A DNA stretch of 64,000 bases from Caproicibacterium amylolyticum (GCF_014467055.1 NZ_CP060696.1:806001-870000); one strand, 5' to 3'. Shown: positions 25,801 to 34,910, counted from the stretch's first letter. Notes: generated by a model from the letters alone, not told the origin. A program made the numbers and translations.

Positions 25801-26820
25801 ATGAAAAAAATAAGAAAAGGAATTGCGATGTTTCTGGCGGCTGCGTTGCTGACAGGGCTGGCCGCCTGTAATACAGCCAACAATTCGTCTGCGGTTTCAA
25901 CGGTGTCTTCAGAAATTAAAAAGTATACCGTTGGTGTTGTCCAGTATATGACCTACCCAACGCTGGATGCTTCTTTAAAAGGCTTTAAGGAGGGATTAGC
26001 AGCCGCAGGTTTCCAGGAAGGAAAAAATATTTCCTATACTGTGCAGAATGCACAAGGAGATACATCTGCCTGTACAACAGCGGTCAGTACAGCGGTAGAT
26101 AAAAAGCCGGATATGATTTTTGCGATTGCCACACCGGCGGCACAGGCAGTGGCAAAAACAGTTACAGATATTCCAGTTGTAGTTACAGCAGTGGCAGATC
26201 CGGCAGATGCCAAACTGGTGGACAGCAATGATAAACCCGGCGGTAATTTAACTGGAACCAGCGATAAAGCACCGGTGGATGAACAGGTAAAATTGATAAA
26301 ACAGGTTGTACCGGATGCCTCCACAGTTGGAATTTTATATGGTGCAGATGATGGATCATCTGGGCTGCAGGCAGACTGGGCAAAAGCTGCCTGCCAGTCC
26401 AACGGACTTCAGTATCAGGTGTTTCCTGTTTCCACTGCGGATGAGATTGCACAGACTGTGGCGACAATGGCGGAAAAAGTGCAGGCAATTTATATTCCAA
26501 ATGACACTTTGCTGGCGGCAAATATGAAAATTGCCGCGGATGCTGCGGTACAGGCCAAGCTGCCGATTTTTACCGGGGAAAGCGGTATGGTGCAGAATGG
26601 CGGTTTGCTCACAGTTGGAATTGATTATGAGGAACTGGGAAAACAGACGGGCGCCATGGCTGCAAAAATTTTAAAAGGTGAAGAAAAGCCGGCAGAGACA
26701 CCGATTGCATACCAAAAGAATTACACCATTATATACAATAGCGCCACTGCCAAACAACTTGAACTTACGCTTCCGGAAAGTGTTGTGAAAGGTGGAAAAG
26801 ATGTTGGCAGCGCTTCCTGA
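25801..26820 (+). CDS. ABC transporter substrate-binding lipoprotein (COG2984/TrpX-like)
   Basis: A 339-residue exported lipoprotein with signal and lipobox LTGLAAC (Cys at about residue 23). The fold repeats typical of the ABC_sub_bind family are visible: YTVGVVQYMTYPTLD at the N-terminus, DMIFAIATPAAQAV, PGGNLTGTSD and GGLLTVGIDYEELG. Family members bind small ligands such as aromatic amino acids. The usual adjacent permease and ATPase genes are missing: a terminator follows at once. It therefore either works with a transporter encoded elsewhere or acts as a sensor. GGAGGG precedes the ATG. Confidence 0.85.
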   Translation: MKKIRKGIAMFLAAALLTGLAACNTANNSSAVSTVSSEIKKYTVGVVQYMTYPTLDASLKGFKEGLAAAGFQEGKNISYTVQNAQGDTSACTTAVSTAVDKKPDMIFAIATPAAQAVAKTVTDIPVVVTAVADPADAKLVDSNDKPGGNLTGTSDKAPVDEQVKLIKQVVPDASTVGILYGADDGSSGLQADWAKAACQSNGLQYQVFPVSTADEIAQTVATMAEKVQAIYIPNDTLLAANMKIAADAAVQAKLPIFTGESGMVQNGGLLTVGIDYEELGKQTGAMAAKILKGEEKPAETPIAYQKNYTIIYNSATAKQLELTLPESVVKGGKDVGSAS

Positions 26821-26849
26821 AATGCAGCAATTACAGTTTTTCAGCAAGT

Positions 26850-26887
26850 AAAAGCACCCGTATGCAAGCGCATACAGGTGCTTTTTA
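26850..26887. terminator. Bidirectional terminator
   Basis: AAAAGCACC-GTATGC and GCATAC-GGTGCTTTTT form a stem between the convergent binding-protein and HPr-like genes. Confidence 0.85.
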
Positions 26888-27142
26888 TAAATTATTTTGG
26901 CAAAATTTTTGCAGAGAAGCGGCAGCTTCTGTTTCTTGTTCACCATTGCAGGCAATCGTTACGCTTTCGCCTTCCTTTACCGCCATACTCAGCAGGGAAA
27001 AGATTCCCTTTGCATTCGCGGATTTTCCGCTTTTCTCAATCGTTATGGAACAGGGAAACCCGGATGCAGCTTTTGCCAGCAGGCCGGCAGGACGTGCGTG
27101 AAGCCCTTCCTGAGTGGTTATTGTATAGGTGAATTCTTTCAT
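26885..27142 (-). CDS. HPr-like phosphocarrier protein
   Basis: An 85-residue HPr fold. Active-site His15 is in GLHARPAG, so phosphorylation by enzyme I is expected. The region that in Bacillus HPr reads NLKSIMGVMS is here ANAKGIFSLLS: position 46 is Gly, so HPr kinase has no serine at the usual site. Many Clostridia have HPr proteins with an altered segment here. It may carry phosphate in PTS sugar uptake without Ser46 control, or be a second HPr. GGAGAG lies upstream of the ATG. Single gene. Confidence 0.88.
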   Translation of the reverse strand: MKEFTYTITTQEGLHARPAGLLAKAASGFPCSITIEKSGKSANAKGIFSLLSMAVKEGESVTIACNGEQETEAAASLQKFCQNNL

Positions 27143-27509
27143 ACTCCAACTCTCCTTTACAGTGTATTCTTCCGCAATCCGACCTTTTTCGTTAACTTTA
27201 ATAATAAATTCAAGATAAATATAACAAAATTCTCCACTAATTGCAATAGGTAAATCGCAAAACTGTCTGAAAACGCTGAATATCAGTAAAATTGATCAAT
27301 TATTTGAAGAAAGAAAAGTCAACGTAAAAAGCGGAATAAAGTTACAGTTCTAACAGCTTTGTAAAAACAGTGTTAAACCATACGAACTTAGTATATCCTC
27401 TTGATTTGGTGAAAAAAGCAGAAAAAATACTCCTGAAAATGAAAATTCAGGTTTCAGGAAAAGGCAATAAAAAAACAGCGGGCAGTCGCATGAGGACTGT
27501 CCACTGTTT
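27143..27509. other. A+T-rich intergenic region
   Basis: About 330 bases between the HPr-like and acetyltransferase genes. Apart from the acetyltransferase terminator at its right edge I see no ORF with a ribosome site, no RNA gene and no convincing promoter. Confidence 0.4.
27469..27508 (-). terminator. Terminator after the GNAT gene
   Basis: Minus strand: ACAGTGGACAGTC/GACTGCCCGCTGT imperfect stem followed by T7. Confidence 0.75.
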
Positions 27510-28004
27510 TTATAATTCCCACCAAAGACTTTTTTTCTGCCGGGCAAGGGTAAAGCCACAGCGCTGCAGGATACGCTGTGAAGGGGCATTGCCACGCTCG
27601 GTTTCTGCAATAATGTGTTTTACAGAATCCTGCGCCAGTGCCCATTTGCACATGGCTCGCACGGTTTCTGTCATATAGCCGTGGTGCTCAAATTCTTTGC
27701 CAAGTCCATAACCAATTTCCGTTTTGCCGTCTTTGTCAGGCACATCTTTAAAATCGGCGGAACCGATTACCGTGCGGTCAGATTTACGCAGGATTAGCCA
27801 GAAACTGTGAAAAGCACAGTTGACTTCATTTTTGGCGGTTGGCTCAATCTGACCCTTTACAATCTGCAGAAAAATACCTTCCAGTGGTTCTGCTGCGTAG
27901 TGACAGTCAAGTTCTTTCTCCAGATCAGAAAGATTTTCCGCCAATAGTTTCAGCTGCTGTGAGGAAAGTACAATCAGTTCAAGCCGCTCTGTGCTGAGTT
28001 TCAT
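27510..28004 (-). CDS. GNAT acetyltransferase (RimJ/RimL-like)
   Basis: A 164-residue N-acetyltransferase. The motif EIGYGLGKEFEHHGYMTETV corresponds to the acetyl-CoA pyrophosphate loop of the RimJ/RimL branch, and the late ERGNAPSQRILQRCGF is the usual C-terminal GNAT signature. Possible targets range from ribosomal protein N-termini to small amines; the substrate cannot be read. AAGGAG lies upstream of the ATG. Own terminator. Confidence 0.85.
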   Translation of the reverse strand: MKLSTERLELIVLSSQQLKLLAENLSDLEKELDCHYAAEPLEGIFLQIVKGQIEPTAKNEVNCAFHSFWLILRKSDRTVIGSADFKDVPDKDGKTEIGYGLGKEFEHHGYMTETVRAMCKWALAQDSVKHIIAETERGNAPSQRILQRCGFTLARQKKSLWWEL

Positions 28005-28076
28005 GTTTGCTCCTTGCCATATGTAAGTTTTTCAACAGTATAGCACAGCATGGTGCAAAAGTAAAAGCAGCAGGAT

Positions 28077-28691
28077 TCAAATGACGTATTCCATATTATC
28101 TGACTGAAAGGTTTCTGTATTGTACAGCAGCATACACTCGCGGCGCTCTGGTTCACCAAGGGCGTAGTAGCGCTTCTCTTCACTATTTAAAATATCCCAA
28201 CTGACCTTCCGGTTCATGCGGTCCGGTGCATCCGTGACGGTTAAGACACCGCGGATGCGGTACGGCTTTTCGTGATAATAAGGGTCAAAGAGGCAAATTT
28301 TATCACCTTCAACACCAGTCAGCAGCACATAGTGCCCGCCGCCGAGGTCCACACGTACCACCGCGCAGCCGCCGCACTGCAGGCAGCCAACAATGCGGCT
28401 GTTTTCAGAGATATGGATTTCATCGCTTGCAAGAGATTCGCAGCGAATCGGCAGGTCGCGCATGCGTCGGTACTGGTTTAGCCAGCTGCCCATAAAACTC
28501 ATGGCCATGCAGCTGGTACCGCTTTTGCCAATTTCCCCGCGGTGATTAAAACCATCCAGACAGTACATATGAATATATTTTATTAGGTCCGGCGCAATCT
28601 GTTTTCGTTCAAATAAAAAGCTAACCGCATTCAGCAGCGTGGTTGGTCCGCAGTCATATTCTGTGCATTGATAAGATAAGGGGGTCTTCAC
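28077..28691 (-). CDS. Peptidase C39-like protein
   Basis: A 204-residue papain-like fold of the C39 type, without ABC or membrane domains. The putative triad is visible: Cys14 in YDCGPTT, His120 in GGGHYVLLTGV and Asp136 in LFDPY. Free-standing C39-like proteins may cleave peptides or be inactive binders; nothing nearby encodes a bacteriocin precursor or exporter. Start is GTG with AAAGGACGG about 12 bases upstream, a somewhat long spacing. Divergent from the peptide-transporter operon. Confidence 0.75.
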   Translation of the reverse strand: MKTPLSYQCTEYDCGPTTLLNAVSFLFERKQIAPDLIKYIHMYCLDGFNHRGEIGKSGTSCMAMSFMGSWLNQYRRMRDLPIRCESLASDEIHISENSRIVGCLQCGGCAVVRVDLGGGHYVLLTGVEGDKICLFDPYYHEKPYRIRGVLTVTDAPDRMNRKVSWDILNSEEKRYYALGEPERRECMLLYNTETFQSDNMEYVI

Positions 28692-28996
28692 AGTATGTCG
28701 CCGTCCTTTTTTGTGATTTTCTGTTTTAAAAGCAGTAGTAAAGTGGTAAACTGTATAAAACGGTTTTCAAAAGGTGTATAATGAAAAGAAAAAGAAATTT
28801 GTGTGTGGTTGTTGACAAACCGGATGGAAACACATATACTATTCATCAAACCTTATTAAACATATCATAAATATATGGTTTTGACAAGAGGCGGACGCGA
28901 ATTTACTGAAAAGTATGTTTTGCGCCGAAGCGGACGGTGCCTTGCGGCAAGAAAAGGGCACGCGGCTGCAATCATATAATAACAGGGGGAATTTTG
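28692..28996. other. Divergent control region before the peptide importer
   Basis: An A+T-rich region of 305 bases with the importer promoter (28812-28840) and an unusually long leader of about 150 bases. A second TTGACA at 28881 lacks a good -10. No ORF with a ribosome site. Confidence 0.5.
28812..28840 (+). promoter_or_regulatory. Promoter of the peptide importer operon
   Basis: TTGACA (28812-28817), 17 bp, TATACT (28835-28840). Confidence 0.8.
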
Positions 28997-30640
28997 ATGA
29001 AGCTTGCAAAGACACTGGGAAAACGACTGCTCTGCCTTTTTACAGCTGCAGCTGTAGCTGCGGCTGCTGCCGGCTGTGGAAGCGGCGGCACTTCACAAAC
29101 TTCTGCGGCGGCGTCCACAACTGCTGCAGGTGGTGACAAAAATATTGTCAACATTGGCGTGACCGATACGCTGGGATCCCTTAATCCTTTGACGATTGAT
29201 GCAACGGAAATCAACAAATATGCAACAGCCATGATGTTTCTGCCGTTGGTCGAGCTGAACAGCAAAATGGAGTTTGAAAGTGCGCTGGCAGATTCGATTA
29301 CCACCAAGGATAACAAAACTTTTACGATCAACTTGAATAAAAATGCCGCATGGTCTGACGGAAAGCCGGTTACGGCAGAGGACGTTGCGTTTACGGTTCT
29401 GCGTTTGTGCAGTCCGGTGATTGCCAATACTTCTATGTCACTGAGCGCGCTGGAGGGTACCGGTGAGGACGGCTTTGTGGCAAAGGGTGCTTCTTCTGTT
29501 TCCGGCATTAAAGTAATTGATGATAAAACACTTACCTTTACGATGAAGCAGTCTATGGCACTGACCACTTTTGAAAACAGCTACGCACGATATATCCTGA
29601 CAGTACCGAAACATGTGCTGAGCAGCGTTACAGAGGATAAGCTTGCAAAGTACGGGTGGTTCAACAGTCCTACTGTGGTGGATGGTCCTTACATTGCCAC
29701 CAGTGTGGATACAAACCATTATATTTCTTATAAAGCAAATGAGAAATACTGGAAAGGTGCACCGAAAATCAGCAAGATGAACATCAAAATCGTTGCGGCA
29801 AGTCAGGTGTACGCGGGCCTGCAGTCCGGCGAAATTGATTTTGTGCAGCAGACGATGGCGGCCATTCCGCAAGAGGACTATGAAAACATCGAGAAGCTGG
29901 GCAATGTAACAGCAAAATACGGAGACCCAGTGACCACGCAGTCTTTGTTCCTGAATACAAAAACAATTCCGGATGTACGCGTACGGCAGGCAATTCAGTA
30001 TGCGATTGACCGCAATCTGCTGCTGAAAAACCTGCTGAACGGCAAGGGGGAAGTGGACGACGGCTTCCTGACCTCCGCCAGCCCTTACTTTGATAAATCC
30101 CTAACACCGACTGCTTACAATCCGGCGAAAGCAAAGGAGCTTGTACAGCAGGCAAACTGGGACAGCAGCAAAACACTTTCTTTCTATGTGAACTCCGGCG
30201 ACAGCACCTTTGTTAACGGCAGCAGCGTCATCAAAGAGGAATTGGCGCAGATCGGCATCAATGTGGAGATTCGCACAGTGGACCTGGCAACCTTGATGTC
30301 AACGGCCGGTTCGCAAAAATTTGACCTGCTTGCCGTGCAGTACACGTACGCACCGGTGGATTTGTACCCGGATGTACATTGGCTGTTGGGCGGTGCGGGC
30401 AGTTGGACGAACTACAGCTCCAAAACAGTGAATGAAGCGCTTGCCAAAACCCAGCAGACAAGCGACAAGGCAGAAATCACCAAACAATATCTTACCATTA
30501 ACCAGACCGTGCAGAAAGATGTACCGATGATTAATACCTACGCAATCAGTGCATTGGGCGCGGTCAGCAAGCGGTTGAAAAATGCGGAGCCGACTGTTTA
30601 CGGTTCATTTACGAATATTCAGAACTGGGAAATCCAGTAA
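28997..30640 (+). CDS. Dipeptide/oligopeptide-binding lipoprotein (family 5)
   Basis: A 547-residue extracellular solute-binding protein family 5 member, the ligand-capturing part of a Dpp/Opp ABC importer. It has a signal peptide with lipobox AAAAAGC and then a Ser/Thr/Ala linker. Family 5 patterns: WSDGKPVTAEDVAFTVLR, then YWKGAPKISKMNIKIV and DVRVRQAIQYAIDRNLLL. The ATG at 28997 follows AGGGGGA; a 20-codon upstream extension would hide the signal peptide. The four other importer genes follow after a terminator-like hairpin and a repeat copy. Confidence 0.93.
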   Translation: MKLAKTLGKRLLCLFTAAAVAAAAAGCGSGGTSQTSAAASTTAAGGDKNIVNIGVTDTLGSLNPLTIDATEINKYATAMMFLPLVELNSKMEFESALADSITTKDNKTFTINLNKNAAWSDGKPVTAEDVAFTVLRLCSPVIANTSMSLSALEGTGEDGFVAKGASSVSGIKVIDDKTLTFTMKQSMALTTFENSYARYILTVPKHVLSSVTEDKLAKYGWFNSPTVVDGPYIATSVDTNHYISYKANEKYWKGAPKISKMNIKIVAASQVYAGLQSGEIDFVQQTMAAIPQEDYENIEKLGNVTAKYGDPVTTQSLFLNTKTIPDVRVRQAIQYAIDRNLLLKNLLNGKGEVDDGFLTSASPYFDKSLTPTAYNPAKAKELVQQANWDSSKTLSFYVNSGDSTFVNGSSVIKEELAQIGINVEIRTVDLATLMSTAGSQKFDLLAVQYTYAPVDLYPDVHWLLGGAGSWTNYSSKTVNEALAKTQQTSDKAEITKQYLTINQTVQKDVPMINTYAISALGAVSKRLKNAEPTVYGSFTNIQNWEIQ

Positions 30641-30654
30641 TACAGGCGAAAAGA

Positions 30655-30685
30655 GAAAGCGGCTGTTTAGCCGCTTTCTTGTCTT
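30655..30685 (+). terminator. Terminator-like hairpin between binding protein and ATPase genes
   Basis: Ten-bp stem GAAAGCGGCT/AGCCGCTTTC with tail TTGTCTT. The imperfect T-run may give partial read-through, lowering transporter levels relative to the binding protein. Confidence 0.65.
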
Positions 30686-30723
30686 GTAGGGAAAGGTTGC
30701 TGGAGTGGAACAGCGCCGGTAAA

Positions 30724-30948
30724 ATTACTTTGACCCACTTTCTTAGAAAGTGGGTAGGGGTGTGGGGGCGAAGCCATACCGCATAGAACTGCCTTGGCAC
30801 AATGCCTGTAATTGCTGAATTGCCGGTCAAGCATTTGGCAAAGTGTTAAGACCTTGGGAGCGCTTCTTAGGATAAGGGCTTTACGGGCAAGGAACAAAGT
30901 CGCGGTGGGCTTCGCCCCGCCCACTAGTTGCTTTCTGGGAAAGCAGCG
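30724..30948 (+). repeat. Dispersed hairpin repeat, copy B
   Basis: Starts ATTACTTTGACCCACTTTCT with hairpin CCCACTTTCTTAGAAAGTGGG and TAGGGGTGTGGGGGCGAAGCC. It ends with the inverted form: GGGCTTCGCCCC, then ACTAGTTGCTTTCTGGGAAAG. Both ends are thus of the TTACTTT type, giving roughly inverted-repeat ends. It separates the binding-protein gene from the rest of the importer. Confidence 0.7.
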
Positions 30949-31018
30949 TTTTGTTTTTTACAAAACTTATGATTGATGTGTGCAGGCGGCAGTACCGCTT
31001 TGCGGAAGGGAAAAGTAA

Positions 31019-32005
31019 TTGGCAGATTTGTTGGAAGTTCAGAATTTGGAAGTAACCTTTGCGGGGGATGCTGAAGCAGTGCGGCTGGACCGCATCAGCT
31101 TTTCTGTAAAACAGGGGGAGTTCCTCTGTATCGTTGGGGAATCTGGCTGCGGAAAAAGTATCACTTCCCTTGCGGTTATGGGGCTGCTGCCCGCAAACGG
31201 CGGCGTTACGGACGGTAAAATCCTTTTTAAAGGACGTGACCTGCTGAAGTTTTCGGAAAAAGAGTTGGATACTGTGCGTGGAAGTGAACTGACCATGATT
31301 TTTCAAGACGCGCTCACTTCTCTGAACCCAGTGTTTACCATTGGAAACCAGTTGATCGAGAGCATCCGTGCCCACACTCGGATGGATAAAAAAGAAGCAT
31401 GGGAAAAAGCAGTTTCTTTACTGGAAAAGGTGGGGCTTCCCCAGCCGCAGGCACTTATGAAAAAATATCCGTTTACGCTTTCCGGCGGCATGCGTCAGCG
31501 TGTAATGATTGCTATGGCGCTTGCGTGCAGCCCGAAGCTTTTGATTGCGGATGAACCGACCACCGCGCTGGATGTGACGATTCAGGCGCAGATTATGCAG
31601 CTGCTGCAGAAACTCCAGAAAGAATCCGGTATGTCCGTCATTTTAATTACACACGACATCGGCTTGGTGGCACAGATGGCAGACCGTGTGCTGGTGATGT
31701 ATGCCGGACAAATTGTGGAAGAAGCCGAGGTGCACGAATTATTTCACAAGCCTGCGCATCCATACACACAGGCACTGCTGCAAACCGTACCGACCACTAA
31801 TGACCCGCCGGAACGTGTGCTGACCTCCATTCCGGGTACGGTACCGGAGGAATATCAGAACATTACCGGATGCCGCTTTGCAGACCGCTGTCCTTACGCA
31901 AAGGAAACTTGTGCGGCGCCGCAGCCACTGTATGCTGCCGGAGAAAATCATTGGGCGCGCTGTATCCTCTGCGCACCTGAGGAAGGCGGTGAAGCGGATG
32001 GCTGA
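31019..32005 (+). CDS. Peptide ABC importer, ATPase 1 (DppD/OppD-like)
   Basis: A 328-residue ATP-binding subunit. Walker A GESGCGKS (about residue 40), Q-loop MIFQDALTSLNPV, signature LSGGMRQRVMIAMAL, Walker B LLIADEPTTALDVT and H-loop ITHD are all intact. The C-terminal oligopeptide extension has cysteine-containing GCRFADRCPYAKETC, an iron-sulfur-type cluster motif of Dpp/Opp ATPases. TTG start with GGAAGGG seven bases upstream. Its stop overlaps the next ATPase by eight bases. Confidence 0.93.
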   Translation: MADLLEVQNLEVTFAGDAEAVRLDRISFSVKQGEFLCIVGESGCGKSITSLAVMGLLPANGGVTDGKILFKGRDLLKFSEKELDTVRGSELTMIFQDALTSLNPVFTIGNQLIESIRAHTRMDKKEAWEKAVSLLEKVGLPQPQALMKKYPFTLSGGMRQRVMIAMALACSPKLLIADEPTTALDVTIQAQIMQLLQKLQKESGMSVILITHDIGLVAQMADRVLVMYAGQIVEEAEVHELFHKPAHPYTQALLQTVPTTNDPPERVLTSIPGTVPEEYQNITGCRFADRCPYAKETCAAPQPLYAAGENHWARCILCAPEEGGEADG

Positions 32006-33011
32006 TACACCAATCCTAAAGGTCGAGAATCTGAAAAAACACTACCCCATCCGCGGTGGTATTGTGACGCATACGGTCAACAGGGTAAAAGCTGTGGATG
32101 GTGTCAGTTTCACGGTGGAGCGTGGCACGACACTTGGGTTGGTTGGTGAGTCCGGCTGTGGCAAGTCCACCGTTGGACGGCAGATTGTTGCGCTGGAAAA
32201 ACCGACCGCAGGACATATTTGGTTTGAGGGGCAGGAGATTTCCGACCTTTCGGAAAAGAAACTGCGTCCGCTGCGCACACAGCTGCAGATGGTGTTTCAG
32301 GACTCCTACTCTTCGCTGAATCCGCGTAAGCGGATAGGGGATATTTTAGCAAAACCGATGCTGTACCACAAGCTGATTACCCGCAAAGAGGCGGACGCAG
32401 AAGTATGCCGTCTGCTGGAAATGGTCGGTTTGCCGCAAAACAGCAGGGAACGCTTTCCACATGAATTTTCAGGAGGACAGCGGCAGCGAATTTGTATTGC
32501 AAAGGCGCTTTCCCTGCGGCCCAAATTCATTGTTTGTGATGAGCCGGTCAGCGCACTGGACGTTTCCATTCAGGCACAGATTCTCAATCTGCTGCGCAGC
32601 CTGCAGAAAGAGTTGGGACTTAGCTGTCTGTTTATCGGGCATGGGCTGGGTGCGGTGCATTATGTCAGTGATCGGATTGCGGTAATGTATCTGGGACAGC
32701 TGGTGGAAATTGCGGACGCAGACGAGCTGTTCCATCATCCCGCGCATCCCTATACGCAGGCGCTGTGTGCGGCGGTGCCGAACCCAGACCCGGATGACCG
32801 GACACCGGTATCGCTTCTGCAGGGGGAAGCTGCAGAAGATACAGCAGATGCACAGCGGCAGGGCGGCTGTCCCTTTGCTGCACGCTGTCCTTATGCGAAA
32901 ACCGAATGCCGGACGTTGGAAATCAAGCTGGCACCGATTTCGGCAGGCAGCACGCACCTGACCGCCTGCCCGTTTGTGCAGGCGTCGGCTGATGCAGCAG
33001 GGGAGGCGTAA
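31998..33011 (+). CDS. Peptide ABC importer, ATPase 2 (DppF/OppF-like)
   Basis: A 337-residue partner ATPase starting MADTPILKVENLKKHYPI. Walker A GESGCGKST (about residue 50), FQDSYSSLNPR, FSGGQRQRICIAKAL and VCDEPVSALDVSIQ are present; in the H-loop region the sequence reads IGHGLGAVHYVSD, with the expected Asp after His replaced by Gly. The C-terminal Cys motif (GGCPFAARCPYAKTEC) matches its partner. The ATG overlaps the upstream stop. The more distant ATG at 31878 lies inside the previous gene and is rejected. Confidence 0.93.
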   Translation: MADTPILKVENLKKHYPIRGGIVTHTVNRVKAVDGVSFTVERGTTLGLVGESGCGKSTVGRQIVALEKPTAGHIWFEGQEISDLSEKKLRPLRTQLQMVFQDSYSSLNPRKRIGDILAKPMLYHKLITRKEADAEVCRLLEMVGLPQNSRERFPHEFSGGQRQRICIAKALSLRPKFIVCDEPVSALDVSIQAQILNLLRSLQKELGLSCLFIGHGLGAVHYVSDRIAVMYLGQLVEIADADELFHHPAHPYTQALCAAVPNPDPDDRTPVSLLQGEAAEDTADAQRQGGCPFAARCPYAKTECRTLEIKLAPISAGSTHLTACPFVQASADAAGEA

Positions 33012-33015
33012 CAAA

Positions 33016-33963
33016 ATGTGGAAATATATTGTGAAGCGCCTGCTCATTGCGGTGCCGGTGCTTCTGGGCATTACGATTATTGATTACGCGCTGATGAGCC
33101 TTGCGGGCAGTCCGCTGGATATGGTGCAGGGAGCACGTGTTTCACAGCAGGCGCTGGCTGAAAAGGGTGCTGCCCTGGGTTTAAATCAGCCGGTTGTTGT
33201 GCAGTACTTGACATGGCTTGGGCAGGTACTAACAGGGAATATGGGTACCTCCATCAAGAGCCATGAAGCGGTTGCCGTTATGATTGGTTCGCACATTGGC
33301 CCTACGCTGCTGCTGATGGGCGTTTCTCTGCTGATTAGTATTCTGATTGCAGTACCTGCGGGTATTTACAGCGCAACACATCAGTACAAAAAAGGCGATT
33401 ACGCCGTTGTGGGTTTATCTTTTCTCGGAACCAGTATCCCCAGCTTTTTTCTGGCACTGATCCTCATCTATCTTTTTTCTGTAAAATTCAGCGTTTTGCC
33501 TTCCGGCGGCATGACAACGCTTGGCGCAGGGGGCGGTGTGCTTGATGTTGTACAGCATATGGTTCTGCCGGTCATTGTGCTGGTGGTAGGAATGACCGGC
33601 ACGAATATTCGGTACATTCGCAGTGCGGTACTCGAAATTTTGCAGCAGGACTATCTGCGTACCGCACGGGCAAAGGGAATCGGACGGTTTAAGGTCATTA
33701 ATAAGCATGCCCTGCGCAATGCACTGATTCCGGTCATTACCGTTTTCGGGATGCAAATACCGGCGCTGTTTGGCGGTGCTGTGATTGTGGAGCAGGTCTT
33801 TTCGTGGCCGGGGCTGGGCTTAATGACGATGAGTGCCATTACAGCACGCGACTATCCAGTCATTATGGGTGTCAGTTTGGTTTCAGCGGTGGTTGTGCTG
33901 CTGGGCAATTTGTTGACGGACATTCTTTATGCCGCCGCAGACCCATCTATTCAGTACCAGTAA
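33016..33963 (+). CDS. Peptide ABC importer, permease 1 (DppB/OppB-like)
   Basis: A 315-residue inner-membrane permease with six predicted helices. Starts MWKYIVKRLLIAVPVLLGIT, the classic DppB N-terminus, and contains the cytoplasmic coupling region DYLRTARAKGIGRFKVINKH and FGGAVIVEQVFSWPGLG. GGGAGGCG precedes the ATG at 33016, four bases after the ATPase stop. Confidence 0.94.
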   Translation: MWKYIVKRLLIAVPVLLGITIIDYALMSLAGSPLDMVQGARVSQQALAEKGAALGLNQPVVVQYLTWLGQVLTGNMGTSIKSHEAVAVMIGSHIGPTLLLMGVSLLISILIAVPAGIYSATHQYKKGDYAVVGLSFLGTSIPSFFLALILIYLFSVKFSVLPSGGMTTLGAGGGVLDVVQHMVLPVIVLVVGMTGTNIRYIRSAVLEILQQDYLRTARAKGIGRFKVINKHALRNALIPVITVFGMQIPALFGGAVIVEQVFSWPGLGLMTMSAITARDYPVIMGVSLVSAVVVLLGNLLTDILYAAADPSIQYQ

Positions 33964-33976
33964 GGAGGGAAGAACC

Positions 33977-34903
33977 GTGGAAAAACAAAAAACAAAATCT
34001 GCCGCAGGAGAAAGCTACAGCCGCCTGATGTGGAAGCGTTTCTGCCAGCATCGGGTTGCGGTGGTGAGCCTTGCAGTTGTGGCACTCCTTACGGCGGCGG
34101 CTGTGCTTGCACCATTGATTGCGCCGTACAGTCCGGAAGCGATGGTAGGAAAATTCAGCGCGGCACCCACCGGACAGTTTTTGCTGGGAACCGACCAGAT
34201 TGGGCGTGATGTCTTCAGCCGAATGCTTTACGCAATGCGCGTTTCCCTGCTGGTTGGGGCGATGGCAACGGTGATTTCCACCGCCATTGGCGTAATCTTA
34301 GGCTTGATTTCCGGTTATTTCGGCGGCGCGGTCGATATGGTTATCATGCGCTTCACAGATATGGTGATGTCCTTCCCGTACATTCTGTTGGTGCTGGTTG
34401 CCGCGGCAATTTTTAAGCCGGGCATGTGGAACATCATCTGGATTCTTGGCTTGGTTGACTGGCCGGGCGTAGCGCGGCTGGTGCGCGGCAGTACGCTTTC
34501 CCTACGCGAAACCAATTTCGTGAAAAGCAGTATCGTGGCGGGAATGCCGCGGCGGCACATTTTGTTTTCAGAGATTCTGCCGAATACAGTCGCACCGATT
34601 CTGGTGTATGCAACCTCCGTGCTGGCACTGTCCATGCTGGACGAAGCCGCGCTTAGCTTTTTGGGCATGGGTGTGCAGCCGCCGGACGCAAGCCTTGGCA
34701 ATATGCTGAACGGCGCGCAGTCGCTGACGGTACTTACCTCGAAGCCATGGCTGTGGGTGCCGCCGGGTGTGATGATTATCGTGCTGGTAACGGCAATCAA
34801 TTTTGTCGGCGATGCTCTGCGTGACGCAGTTGATCCTACTGCGGCGGGCGGCGGCCACTTTGCGCTGAAAAAGAAAAAAGCGCTGCGCAAAGCGGAATCG
34901 TAA
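33977..34903 (+). CDS. Peptide ABC importer, permease 2 (DppC/OppC-like)
   Basis: A 308-residue second permease with N-terminal oppC-type segment (WKRFCQHRVAVVSLAVVALL), GTDQIGRDVFSRMLYAMRVS, and the EAA-like loop RGSTLSLRETNFVKSSIVAG. Six predicted helices. GTG start after AAGGAGGGAAG. Last gene of the importer; repeat copy C begins seven bases after the stop. Confidence 0.94.
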   Translation: MEKQKTKSAAGESYSRLMWKRFCQHRVAVVSLAVVALLTAAAVLAPLIAPYSPEAMVGKFSAAPTGQFLLGTDQIGRDVFSRMLYAMRVSLLVGAMATVISTAIGVILGLISGYFGGAVDMVIMRFTDMVMSFPYILLVLVAAAIFKPGMWNIIWILGLVDWPGVARLVRGSTLSLRETNFVKSSIVAGMPRRHILFSEILPNTVAPILVYATSVLALSMLDEAALSFLGMGVQPPDASLGNMLNGAQSLTVLTSKPWLWVPPGVMIIVLVTAINFVGDALRDAVDPTAAGGGHFALKKKKALRKAES

Positions 34904-34910
34904 AAAATTC

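Noticed and set aside
28881..28909. Second TTGACA before the peptide importer
   Set aside because: The hexamer 17 bp downstream (TACTGA) is a poor -10; the promoter at 28812 is better.
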